Positions 6,130 to 12,894 of a stretch of 16,646 bases of DNA are shown here, piece by piece. Within the stretch, counting starts at the first letter, position 1; every line of letters starts with the position of its first letter. Location: the NCBI GenBank assembly GCA_045660825.1, contig JAZREN010000014.1, positions 1 through 16,646 on the forward strand, in the 5' to 3' direction. Origin of the DNA: HGM04593 sp045660825. GTDB taxonomy: Bacteria; Bacteroidota; Bacteroidia; Bacteroidales; Bacteroidaceae. Made by a program: the position numbers and the translations under genes. Under the pieces are notes generated by a model. The model saw nothing but the letters and a program-made list of their open reading frames with translations, ran no database searches and had not been told where the DNA came from.

Positions 6130-6768
6130 ATGCAACTCAAGAAATTCATTGTAAACCCGGTTGAGGTAAATTGTTATCTTCTGTGGGACGAGAGTAAAGA
6201 GGCTGTGCTCATTGATTGTGGAGCATGGTATCCACAAGAGAGAGAGCATATAAAAGAGTTCATTGAAAGCAACGGACTCACATTGAAGCATCACCTGAAC
6301 ACACACCTGCATTTTGACCACATATTCGGCAATGCATTCATTGAGGAGACATTCGGGGTAAAAACCAGCGCCAACGACGCCGATTGGCCTTGGGCCGAGA
6401 ATATCAAGGAACGCGTTGCACGTTTCGGAATGAAATATGACGAAAAAGTACCAATACTAGGCAGCATTCTGAATGATGGCGATGAAATCACCTTCGGCAA
6501 CAGCCGCATAGTTGCGATAGCCGTGCCCGGGCATTCACCAGGCAGTCTTGCATACCACATACCCGAAGCAAAGATGCTCTTCAGCGGCGATGCCCTGTTC
6601 CGTGGCAGCATAGGCCGCACCGATTTCCCCGACAGCAACCATCGCGCCTTGATATATGCAATACGCGAGAAGTTGCTCACCTTGCCCGAAGACACCGTTG
6701 TCTACCCCGGACACGACCGCGAGACGACAATTGAGTTCGAGAAGAAATACAACATGTACTTGAGATAA
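6130..6768 (+). CDS. Metallo-beta-lactamase-fold hydrolase (glyoxalase II-like)
   Basis: A 212-residue protein of the size and pattern of short glyoxalase II-like hydrolases. Metal ligands are visible: 'THLHFDH' (58-64; H59, H61, D63, H64), 'PGHSPGS' (133-139; H135), 'FSGDALF' (151-157; D154) and 'YPGHDRET' (192-199; H195). All ligands for a binuclear zinc or iron site are present. Such enzymes hydrolyse thioesters such as S-lactoylglutathione or related thiol adducts; Bacteroidales generally lack glutathione, so the real substrate is open. The start is the ATG at 6130, 14 nt after the palindromic element. No clear TAnnTTTG box is seen upstream, so expression may come from rsmG read-through or from within the element. 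The gene ends just before a strong stem-loop. Confidence 0.9.
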   Translation: MQLKKFIVNPVEVNCYLLWDESKEAVLIDCGAWYPQEREHIKEFIESNGLTLKHHLNTHLHFDHIFGNAFIEETFGVKTSANDADWPWAENIKERVARFGMKYDEKVPILGSILNDGDEITFGNSRIVAIAVPGHSPGSLAYHIPEAKMLFSGDALFRGSIGRTDFPDSNHRALIYAIREKLLTLPEDTVVYPGHDRETTIEFEKKYNMYLR

Positions 6769-6800
6769 TACGCACCGGAGTGTGCAAAAAGTCAGATACG

Positions 6801-6829
6801 CCCCTAAAGTCTAATGATGACTTTGGGGG
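6801..6829. terminator. Stem-loop terminator between convergent genes
   Basis: CCCCTAAAGTC (6801-6811) and GACTTTGGGGG (6819-6829) form an 11-bp stem with one T-G wobble and a 7-nt loop. On the plus strand TTATTT follows, 32 nt after the hydrolase stop. On the minus strand the stem starts right after the DUF2752 stop and a T-rich stretch follows further on. It can serve both converging units. Confidence 0.75.
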
Positions 6830-7159
6830 TTATTTACATCCATGAATATCCTTACATTGCCTGTCGTCAATCAAGGAACGTATTTTACGCACGACACCGC
6901 GCACCCAAAAGAAAATGAGCAAAGGAAGCACCACGACAAAAAGAGGATTATACTCCCAAGCGTCATAAAAACGAAAATGGAGTGCCGAGAATATGGCACG
7001 GGTAATGCCACACCCCCAACACTCGACTCCAAACAAATTAGTAAAGAGGCAGATAGTATTGCCGTTGCAAATGCTTTCCAAAGGAATTGCATACAGCACT
7101 ATCGGAATCAATACAAGAATCAGCAGTTTAGTTATTTTCAATACGTATTCCGTTTGCAT
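6830..7159 (-). CDS. DUF2752 family membrane protein
   Basis: A 109-residue protein with two clear hydrophobic segments (about 11-27 and 72-90). Between them is the DUF2752 signature 'ECWGCGITRAIFSAL' (46-60), followed by 'AWEYNP' (67-72). The conserved C-x-G-C-G-x-T-R-A motif with spaced cysteines is complete. The family's function is unknown. The start overlaps the end of the upstream TM2 gene by 32 nt; no later Met could serve before the first membrane segment, so the overlap looks real and suggests translational coupling. Last gene of the minus-strand transport block, ending at the shared terminator. Confidence 0.85.
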   Translation of the reverse strand: MQTEYVLKITKLLILVLIPIVLYAIPLESICNGNTICLFTNLFGVECWGCGITRAIFSALHFRFYDAWEYNPLFVVVLPLLIFFWVRGVVRKIRSLIDDRQCKDIHGCK

Positions 7160-7433
7160 CGGTAAAATTACCGGTCAATATCATAATGAAATCAATCAGC
7201 GCCCATATTCCACAACCGCCGCATGTGAGCAATTGAAGAACTCCGGAACCAATCTTACCGACATAAAAACGATGTACACCCAAGCCACCCAAAAAGAAAC
7301 ATAGCAATGCCACCAAAAGCCATCTGTTATTCACTCCGTTAGATTTTGGATTCGCTCCGTTTACAGCACAACCGCATTTTACACAAACGACAGCATTGTC
7401 ATTTATCTCTGCGCCACAATGTTGACAAAACAT
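7128..7433 (-). CDS. Zinc-ribbon TM2 domain protein
   Basis: A 101-residue protein. The N-terminus is a zinc ribbon with two C-x-x-C pairs (Cys3/Cys6 in 'FCQHCG', Cys17/Cys20 in 'VCVKCG'). After a linker comes a TM2 domain: first membrane segment about 38-49, the conserved turn 'GGLGVHRFYVGK' (49-60), and a second segment with 'GCGIWALIDFIMI' (73-85). TM2 proteins are small membrane proteins of unclear role. It starts 29 nt after the OPT transporter stop and overlaps the DUF2752 gene, so it is probably read from the same transcript. TM2 with DUF2752 is a pairing I recall from other Bacteroides genomes. Confidence 0.88.
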   Translation of the reverse strand: MFCQHCGAEINDNAVVCVKCGCAVNGANPKSNGVNNRWLLVALLCFFLGGLGVHRFYVGKIGSGVLQLLTCGGCGIWALIDFIMILTGNFTDANGIRIENN

Positions 7434-7462
7434 AATTTTTCTTTTTTATTTGTTAGACACGT

Positions 7463-9448
7463 TTATTTCACTTTCATACTCGCTTTAATCAGGTAAACAA
7501 TCAACAAGGCATACATTACCAAAGAGACAGCCTCACTGCCTGGATTTGCAAGCCACTGCTCGTTGACCATGTTTATACCGCCAAAGCGCAGACCGGCGCT
7601 CAAAACACCCATCAGCGCACCACCGGCGATGAAGCCCGATGCAAGCAAGGTGCATTTCTCGCCACGCTCGGCATTCAACGATTCATTATTGCTGCGTGTA
7701 GTTATATACCAGTTGATGAGACCACCGACAAGCAATGGAAGGTTCAATTCGAGAGGAATGAACATACCGAGTGCGAATGGCAATGCAGGAACCTTGAAAA
7801 GTGTCAGCACCAAAGCAAGTGCAGCACCAATGCCGTATAACAACCAAGGAGCACCCACACCACTCATCAGCGGGTCAATCACTGCAGCCATGGCATTGGC
7901 CTGTGGTGCAGCAAGCTCACCGCTTGTAAAGCCATAGGTCTTGTCAAGAATCATGATTACACCGGCAACGGTTGCAGCCGACACAAGTGTACCCAAGAAT
8001 TTCCAAGTCTGCTGCTTTGCAGGTGTCGAACCAAGCCAGTAACCAATCTTGAGGTCGGTGATGAAACCGCCGGCCATTGAGAGTGCGGTACACACCACTC
8101 CACCCATGATGAGTGCTGCAACCATACCCGATGAACCTTTCAATCCCACAGCAACCATAATTACCGAAGCTAGGATAAGAGTCATCAGCGTCATGCCCGA
8201 AACCGGGTTAGAACCCACAATGGCAATGGCATTCGCAGCAACAGTTGTAAAGAGGAATGATATTACAGCAACGAGCAATACTGCCATGGTGCTTTGCAGA
8301 AGGCTACCGTTCATCACATCAAGGAAGAAGAATGCAAACACCATAAGCAATGTAAACACCGAACCGAAAAGCACAAGCTTCATTGACAGGTCCTTTTGTG
8401 TACGTGGTTGCTCACCCTCGTCCTTCTTGCTACCCATCTCACGCGCAGCAAGGCTTGCAGCGCTCTTTATGATGCCCCAAGACTTGAGAATTCCAATGAT
8501 ACCGGCCATTGCAATACCGCCGATACCTATGCTCTTTGCATAGTTGCTGAAAATCTGTTCGGGCGACATGTCACCAACAGCTGTTGTAATCTCAGGGTTC
8601 CACATGTTGAGAACCTGGTCGCCGAAAATCAACCCCATTCCGGGAACAATTATCAACCATACGAGGAGCGAACCGACGCAGATGATGACTGCATACTTCA
8701 AACCAATGATACAGCCAAGACCAAGCACTGCAGCACCGGTATTGATTTTAAGTACCACCTTGGCCTTGTCGGCAAGCACCTCACCCCAGCCAACTATGCG
8801 TGTTGTGACATTCTCGTTCCACCAGCCGAAGGTAGCAACGATAAAGTCATACAGACCACCAATGAGACCTGCAATGAGCAGTGGTTTTGCCTGACTGCCG
8901 CCCTTCTCGCCCGACACAAGAACCTGTGTACTTGCCGTAGCCTCGGGGAAAGGATACTCGCCATGCTTCTCCTTTACAAAATACTTGCGGAAAGGGATTA
9001 GGAACAAAATGCCCAGAATACCACCAAGTAGCGAACTGATGAACATCTGCATGAATGTCACGGTCATTTCGGGGTATTTCTCCTTGAGGATATACAACGC
9101 AGGCAAGGTAAAGATTGCACCTGCAACAATCACGCCCGAGCAGGCACCAATCGACTGTATAATTACATTCTCACCAAGAGCCCCCTTACGCTTTGTGAGT
9201 GTAGACATACCCACTGCAATGATGGCAATGGGGATTGCAGCCTCGAAGACCTGACCGACCTTTAGACCTAGATAGGCCGATGCCGCAGAAAAAAGCACCG
9301 CCATGAGCACGCCCCAGGTTACCGACCAGGCATTCACCTCGGGGTATTTCTTGTCTGATGACATGAGAGGCTGGTACTCCTCACCCTCTTTCAATGGACG
9401 GAACGCATTCTCGGGCAATCCCGTCGGTTTTTCATTTTCCTGTTTCAT
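7463..9448 (-). CDS. OPT family oligopeptide transporter
   Basis: A 661-residue polytopic inner-membrane protein, the normal bacterial OPT length. After a hydrophilic N-terminus (1-38) come many hydrophobic segments. Typical family motifs are seen: 'LGENVIIQSIGACSG' (91-105), 'YPFPEATASTQVL' (165-177) and 'VGSNPVSGMT' (411-420). OPT proteins import peptides or, in some branches, metal chelates by proton symport; peptides are the likelier substrate given the POT transporter upstream, but this is inference. A charged cytoplasmic loop lies around 338-356 ('EMGSKKDEGEQPRTQKD'). The start ATG at 9448 is 22 nt after the hairpin that follows the POT gene, so expression depends on read-through or an unseen promoter. 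Confidence 0.93.
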   Translation of the reverse strand: MKQENEKPTGLPENAFRPLKEGEEYQPLMSSDKKYPEVNAWSVTWGVLMAVLFSAASAYLGLKVGQVFEAAIPIAIIAVGMSTLTKRKGALGENVIIQSIGACSGVIVAGAIFTLPALYILKEKYPEMTVTFMQMFISSLLGGILGILFLIPFRKYFVKEKHGEYPFPEATASTQVLVSGEKGGSQAKPLLIAGLIGGLYDFIVATFGWWNENVTTRIVGWGEVLADKAKVVLKINTGAAVLGLGCIIGLKYAVIICVGSLLVWLIIVPGMGLIFGDQVLNMWNPEITTAVGDMSPEQIFSNYAKSIGIGGIAMAGIIGILKSWGIIKSAASLAAREMGSKKDEGEQPRTQKDLSMKLVLFGSVFTLLMVFAFFFLDVMNGSLLQSTMAVLLVAVISFLFTTVAANAIAIVGSNPVSGMTLMTLILASVIMVAVGLKGSSGMVAALIMGGVVCTALSMAGGFITDLKIGYWLGSTPAKQQTWKFLGTLVSAATVAGVIMILDKTYGFTSGELAAPQANAMAAVIDPLMSGVGAPWLLYGIGAALALVLTLFKVPALPFALGMFIPLELNLPLLVGGLINWYITTRSNNESLNAERGEKCTLLASGFIAGGALMGVLSAGLRFGGINMVNEQWLANPGSEAVSLVMYALLIVYLIKASMKVK

Positions 9449-9470
9449 TTTCTGTTAATTTTTAAAACAG

Positions 9471-9495
9471 AAAAGACAGGTTGCGCCTGTCTTTT
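9471..9495 (-). terminator. Intrinsic terminator after the POT gene
   Basis: On the minus strand AAAAGACAGG, loop CGCAA, CCTGTCTTTT gives a perfect 10-bp stem ending in a U-run, 34 nt after the POT stop and just ahead of the OPT start. An 8-nt sequence in the last POT codons (9533-9540) can pair with the loop and 3' arm (9478-9485), offering an alternative fold. It may therefore be a partial or regulated terminator. Confidence 0.7.
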
Positions 9496-9529
9496 CGTGT
9501 GTAATCGTGTGTAATATAATATGCAACAC

Positions 9530-11083
9530 TTACGCAACCTTCTCAAGACGCTTGAGAATTGAGAAGATGAAGAGTGCCGATACAAGGCAGATTGCGATGA
9601 GTACGCCCCATACTACGTAAAGTTCTGTCTTACCCCAAAGGAGACCTGGGATTGAGATAAGGAAGTTACCGATGGCAGTAGCTACAAACCAGCCACCCAT
9701 CATCATACCCTTGTACTTTGGAGGAGCCACCTTGCTCACGAAAGAGATACCGATTGGAGAGAGCAACAACTCGGCAACTGTCAACACAAGGTATGTGCTG
9801 ATGAGCCAGTTTGGAGACACAAGAGTTGCAGTACCTGCCTCAACGTTTGCCAACTGCTCAGCCTGGATTGGGAGGCCCCATGAACCAACAAGAAGCACCA
9901 CGAATGCAGCTGCAGCAACGAGCATACCAAGACCAATCTTCATTGGTGATGAAGGCTCTTTACCCTTCTTTGCGAGTGAGCTGAACACAAGCATTACGAT
10001 AGGAGTCAATGCAACCACGAAACATGGGTTGAACTGCTGGAAGATAGGAGCTTCAACCTCAACAGAACCGGTAACGTTCAAAGCACGGTAAACGAGCAGA
10101 CCGCCTGCACCAAGAAGAAGAGCGGCAGCAATAGCCTTACCCTTTGCAGTTTTAGACTGGAAGATGTTGAGGATACCGTATACAAGGAGAATTACAGCAA
10201 CAAGGTTCCAGATGCTTCTCATATCGGTGAAGCTGAATGACTTGCTCAAGAAGAGGCTCATGAAACCAGTCTCTGAAGTAGCTGTGTACTCACGTGCGAA
10301 CTGATTCATTGTGATACCGTTCTGGTGGAAAGCCATCCAGAAGAAGATAACCACCGCGAATACAAGGCAAAGGCAGATGATTCTCTCCTTTGTCTGCGCT
10401 GGAGTCAACTGCTCCTCGACAACCTCTGTAGCACCCTTAGCTGCAACCTTTGCACGGTCAGCGTGAGCGAATGTTGCACGGAATGCATAGTAGATGATAA
10501 TTGAAACAATCAATGATACACATGCCACAGCAAATGCAAAGTGGTAAGAATCGGCCTTACTTACAGCATAGTCAGCCTGCACCCATGCCATGATACCAAG
10601 AGCAGCAGCAGCAGCAAACATTGAACCGATGTTGATAGCCATGTAGAAGATGCTGAAACCCTCGTCACGCTTTGCCGAGTACTTTGGATCGTCATAGAGG
10701 TTACCTACAAGAACCTGGAGGTTACCTTTGAAAAGACCGGTACCGATACATACGAACAAAAGCGCAAGCACCATCACGCCAAGCGCCAGATTTCCGGCAC
10801 CGAGTGGCAAGGCAAGCAACAGGTAACCCAAGAACATTACAAAGATACCGGTTGTTACCATCTTACCGAAACCGAACTTGTCGGCGAGCATACCACCAAA
10901 AAGAGGTACAAAATAAACTACACCCAGGAAAGTAGCCTGGATAGTACTTGAGGTTCCCATAGAGAAACCGAAGTTGTCCTGCAGGAAGAACAGGAACACA
11001 GCCAACATGGTGTAGTAGCCGAAGCGCTCACCTGTGTTGGCAAGGGCCAAAGCCCAAAGACCTTTAGGATGTCCGTTAAACAT
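9530..11083 (-). CDS. POT/PTR family proton-coupled di-/tripeptide transporter
   Basis: A 517-residue major-facilitator protein. It imports small peptides with protons across the inner membrane. Signature features: the proton-coupling 'GERFGYY' (18-24, the E-x-x-E-R-F motif in shortened form), 'FGGMLADKFGFGK' (62-74), 'GLFKGNLQVLVGNLY' (116-130) and the PTR2 signature 'FSIFYMAINIGS' (143-154). About 14 membrane segments are expected. The frame stays open 40 codons upstream (to 11203), but those residues overlap the structured leader and are not family-like; the ATG at 11083 gives the normal N-terminus. It is followed by a terminator and then the OPT gene. Confidence 0.93.
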   Translation of the reverse strand: MFNGHPKGLWALALANTGERFGYYTMLAVFLFFLQDNFGFSMGTSSTIQATFLGVVYFVPLFGGMLADKFGFGKMVTTGIFVMFLGYLLLALPLGAGNLALGVMVLALLFVCIGTGLFKGNLQVLVGNLYDDPKYSAKRDEGFSIFYMAINIGSMFAAAAALGIMAWVQADYAVSKADSYHFAFAVACVSLIVSIIIYYAFRATFAHADRAKVAAKGATEVVEEQLTPAQTKERIICLCLVFAVVIFFWMAFHQNGITMNQFAREYTATSETGFMSLFLSKSFSFTDMRSIWNLVAVILLVYGILNIFQSKTAKGKAIAAALLLGAGGLLVYRALNVTGSVEVEAPIFQQFNPCFVVALTPIVMLVFSSLAKKGKEPSSPMKIGLGMLVAAAAFVVLLVGSWGLPIQAEQLANVEAGTATLVSPNWLISTYLVLTVAELLLSPIGISFVSKVAPPKYKGMMMGGWFVATAIGNFLISIPGLLWGKTELYVVWGVLIAICLVSALFIFSILKRLEKVA

Positions 11084-11111
11084 AGATAAAAATTTTAAAT
11101 TAATAAATCTC

Positions 11112-11169
11112 AAAAAAATGTGATGCATCCGTTGCGGAACGTAACCAGTTACGGATGACATCTGCCACA
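11112..11169 (-). promoter_or_regulatory. Three-way-junction stem plus U7, attenuator-like element in the POT leader
   Basis: Read on the minus strand, GATG-t-CATCC (11162-11153) pairs with GGATG-CATC (11130-11122), a 9-bp stem with one bulged base. It encloses two small hairpins: GTAAC-TG-GTTAC (11152-11141) and GTT-CCGC-AAC (11140-11131). TGT and ACA at 11169-11167 and 11121-11119 can extend the stem. Seven U follow at once (11118-11112), as in an intrinsic terminator, yet no gene precedes it on this strand. It lies 29 nt before the POT start, so an attenuator, or the end of a short RNA, is the natural reading. Confidence 0.6.
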
Positions 11170-11263
11170 GGAATTCGCTTTCCGGCACCGGCCATGCTGT
11201 CATTTGTCAAGTAAAGAGCCAGAACTATGCACGAATGCAAATACACCCCCCCATAAGCAACCG

Positions 11264-11295
11264 CAAATATAGATAAAAAGTATTATAAATAGAAA
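11264..11295 (-). promoter_or_regulatory. Promoter of the POT gene
   Basis: On the minus strand TATATTTG (11264-11271) is an exact -7 match, with TTTC (11292-11295) 20 nt upstream as an imperfect -33 element. The leader would be about 170 nt. A second candidate, TGTATTTG (11238-11245), lies downstream of a TTTG and is separated from it by a spacer ending in seven G. Confidence 0.55.
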
Positions 11296-11574
11296 AATAA
11301 ACCGCTCATTTTCCCCAAAAAATCCAAATAAAAATCAATGCAATACATTTTAACACCACAAAAGCGACACATAGCCACAATAATAAAGCATAAACACAGT
11401 ATTCGCCGAAACGATAACAAAAAACACGCAAAACTTTTTACAAATGACAAAATGTCAATGAATACAACCGGACAGCAAAGAAACTGTTGACACAAGCCTG
11501 TTTTGAGAAAATGGAAGATTTTGGCAGAAAACGACCAGGATAAAAGTCTCGAGGCAGTAAATATCCCCGTTTTA
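11296..11574. other. A/T-rich divergent intergenic DNA, no gene seen
   Basis: The full gap between POT and purM is 554 bp (11084-11637). Its left part is the POT leader and promoter and its right end the purM promoter. In between is A/T-rich sequence without a convincing gene. The open frame at 11283-11495 (minus) is a Cys/Phe-rich low-complexity translation. One small symmetric site, TGACA-AAA-TGTCA (11445-11457), might be a binding site. Confidence 0.5.
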
Positions 11575-11606
11575 TTTGCCTTTTCACGCGTTATATATTA
11601 TCTTTG
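11575..11606 (+). promoter_or_regulatory. Promoter of purM (strong consensus match)
   Basis: TTTG (11575-11578), a 20-nt spacer, then TATCTTTG (11599-11606): an exact match to the Bacteroidetes sigma factor consensus at both elements. The expected start near 11613 gives a leader of about 25 nt to the ATG at 11638. It rules out the longer open frame beginning at 11503, whose start is upstream of the promoter. Confidence 0.8.
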
Positions 11607-11637
11607 CACAATAAATACACTAAAAACATTATACAAG

Positions 11638-12804
11638 ATGAGCGACCAAAGATACATGATGCGCGGAGTTTCTGCGTCAAAAGAGGATGTTCACAACGCA
11701 ATCAAGAACATTGACAAAGGTCTTTACCCAAAAGCATTCTGCAAAATTATCCCCGACATACTCGGCGGTGACCCCGAGTATTGCAATATAATGCACGCCG
11801 ACGGTGCGGGTACAAAGTCTTCGTTGGCATATCTCTATTGGAAAGAGACCGGTGACCTTGGCGTATGGAAAGGCATTGCACAGGATGCACTGATAATGAA
11901 CATTGACGACTTGCTTTGCGTTGGTGCAACCGATAACATTCTCGTTTCATCAACCATTGGCCGCAACAAGTTGCTCATCCCTGGCGAGGTAATCTCCGCA
12001 ATCATCAACGGAACTGACGAGCTACTTGCCGAGCTCCGCGAGATGGGCGTGGGCGTATACGCAACCGGCGGTGAGACAGCCGACGTAGGCGACCTTGTAC
12101 GCACCATCATCGTTGACAGCACCGTTACATGCCGCATGAAGCGCAGCGACGTAATCGACAACGCAAACATTGCCGGCGGCGATGTGATTGTGGGTCTTGC
12201 ATCATACGGACAGGCAACATATGAAACTGAGTACAATGGCGGTATGGGCAGCAACGGCCTCACATCGGCACGTCACGACGTGTTCAGCAAATATCTTGCC
12301 GAGAAGTACCCCGAGAGCTACGACAAGGGTGTTCCCGACGAGCTCATATATTCAGGCGGCCTTAAACTCACCGACGAGGTGGAAGGTTCACCGCTTGACG
12401 CAGGTAAACTGGTATTGTCACCAACCCGCACATATGCACCAATCGTAAAGAAGATTCTCGACGCACTGCGCCCAGAGATTCACGGCATGGTACACTGCTC
12501 AGGCGGTGCACAGACAAAGGTGATGCACTTTGTAGAGAACAAGAAGGTGATCAAGGACAATCTCTTCCCAATTCCACCACTGTTCAAGGCAATCAAGGAG
12601 CAGAGCGGAACAGATTGGGCCGAGATGTACAAGGTATTCAACATGGGTCACCGTCTCGAGGTATACGTAAAGCCTGAGCATGCCGAGGAGATTATCGCCA
12701 TAAGCAAGAGCTTTGGAGTGGATGCGCAGATTATTGGCCGCGTAGAGGAATGCGACCACAACGAGTTGATAATCGAGAGCCCTTACGGCACTTTCAAATA
12801 TTAA
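11638..12804 (+). CDS. purM: Phosphoribosylformylglycinamidine cyclo-ligase (AIR synthase)
   Basis: A 388-residue protein, slightly longer than E. coli PurM (345) and typical of Bacteroidetes as I recall. It closes the imidazole ring of AIR from FGAM with ATP in de novo purine synthesis. Family motifs in order: 'HADGAGTKSSLA' (53-64), 'GGETADVGD' (144-152), 'SNGLTSARHDVF' (205-216), 'SPTRTYAP' (261-268), 'HCSGGAQTK' (286-294) and 'FNMGHRLEVYV' (334-344). The glycine-rich and Asp-containing ATP-binding loop is intact. The start is fixed by the strong promoter 32 nt upstream. It is followed by two hairpins and prfA on the same strand; no other purine gene is in the window. Confidence 0.92.
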   Translation: MSDQRYMMRGVSASKEDVHNAIKNIDKGLYPKAFCKIIPDILGGDPEYCNIMHADGAGTKSSLAYLYWKETGDLGVWKGIAQDALIMNIDDLLCVGATDNILVSSTIGRNKLLIPGEVISAIINGTDELLAELREMGVGVYATGGETADVGDLVRTIIVDSTVTCRMKRSDVIDNANIAGGDVIVGLASYGQATYETEYNGGMGSNGLTSARHDVFSKYLAEKYPESYDKGVPDELIYSGGLKLTDEVEGSPLDAGKLVLSPTRTYAPIVKKILDALRPEIHGMVHCSGGAQTKVMHFVENKKVIKDNLFPIPPLFKAIKEQSGTDWAEMYKVFNMGHRLEVYVKPEHAEEIIAISKSFGVDAQIIGRVEECDHNELIIESPYGTFKY

Positions 12805-12807
12805 TAA

Positions 12808-12835
12808 ATGTGCCTTGCAGCAATGCAGGGCATAT
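12808..12835 (+). promoter_or_regulatory. Hairpin after purM, GCAA tetraloop
   Basis: TGCCTTGCA (12811-12819) pairs with TGCAGGGCA (12824-12832) with one T-G wobble and a GCAA (GNRA-type) loop; ATG and TAT on the flanks extend the stem by up to three pairs. It begins four bases after the purM stop. No U-run follows, so it may stabilise the 3' end or mark an RNA-processing site. Confidence 0.45.
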
Positions 12836-12845
12836 ATTATAAAAA

Positions 12846-12875
12846 CACCTTGTCTGCATTAGAGACAGACAGGTG
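12846..12875 (+). promoter_or_regulatory. Second hairpin in the purM-prfA gap
   Basis: CACCT-t-GTCTG (12846-12856) pairs with CAGAC-AGGTG (12866-12875): 10 bp with one bulged T and a 9-nt loop. It ends 19 nt before the prfA start. No promoter box is visible between the genes, so the hairpin probably lies in a shared purM-prfA transcript. Confidence 0.45.
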
Positions 12876-12894
12876 CAACACAGAATTGAATATA

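Noticed and set aside
11084..11203. In-frame 40-codon N-terminal extension of the POT transporter
   Set aside because: It runs through the three-way-junction stem and U-run, and the family N-terminus begins at the ATG 11083.
11283..11495. 70-aa open frame on the minus strand in the POT-purM gap
   Set aside because: The translation is a low-complexity Cys/Phe/Leu mix typical of A/T-rich DNA read in the wrong frame; no family resemblance and no clear promoter placement.
11503..11637. In-frame N-terminal extension of purM
   Set aside because: It would start upstream of and read across the near-perfect promoter at 11575-11606; the normal PurM start is at 11638.
12808..12894. In-frame N-terminal extension of prfA
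   Set aside because: The extension covers two hairpins and is not RF1-like; the family start is the ATG at 12895.
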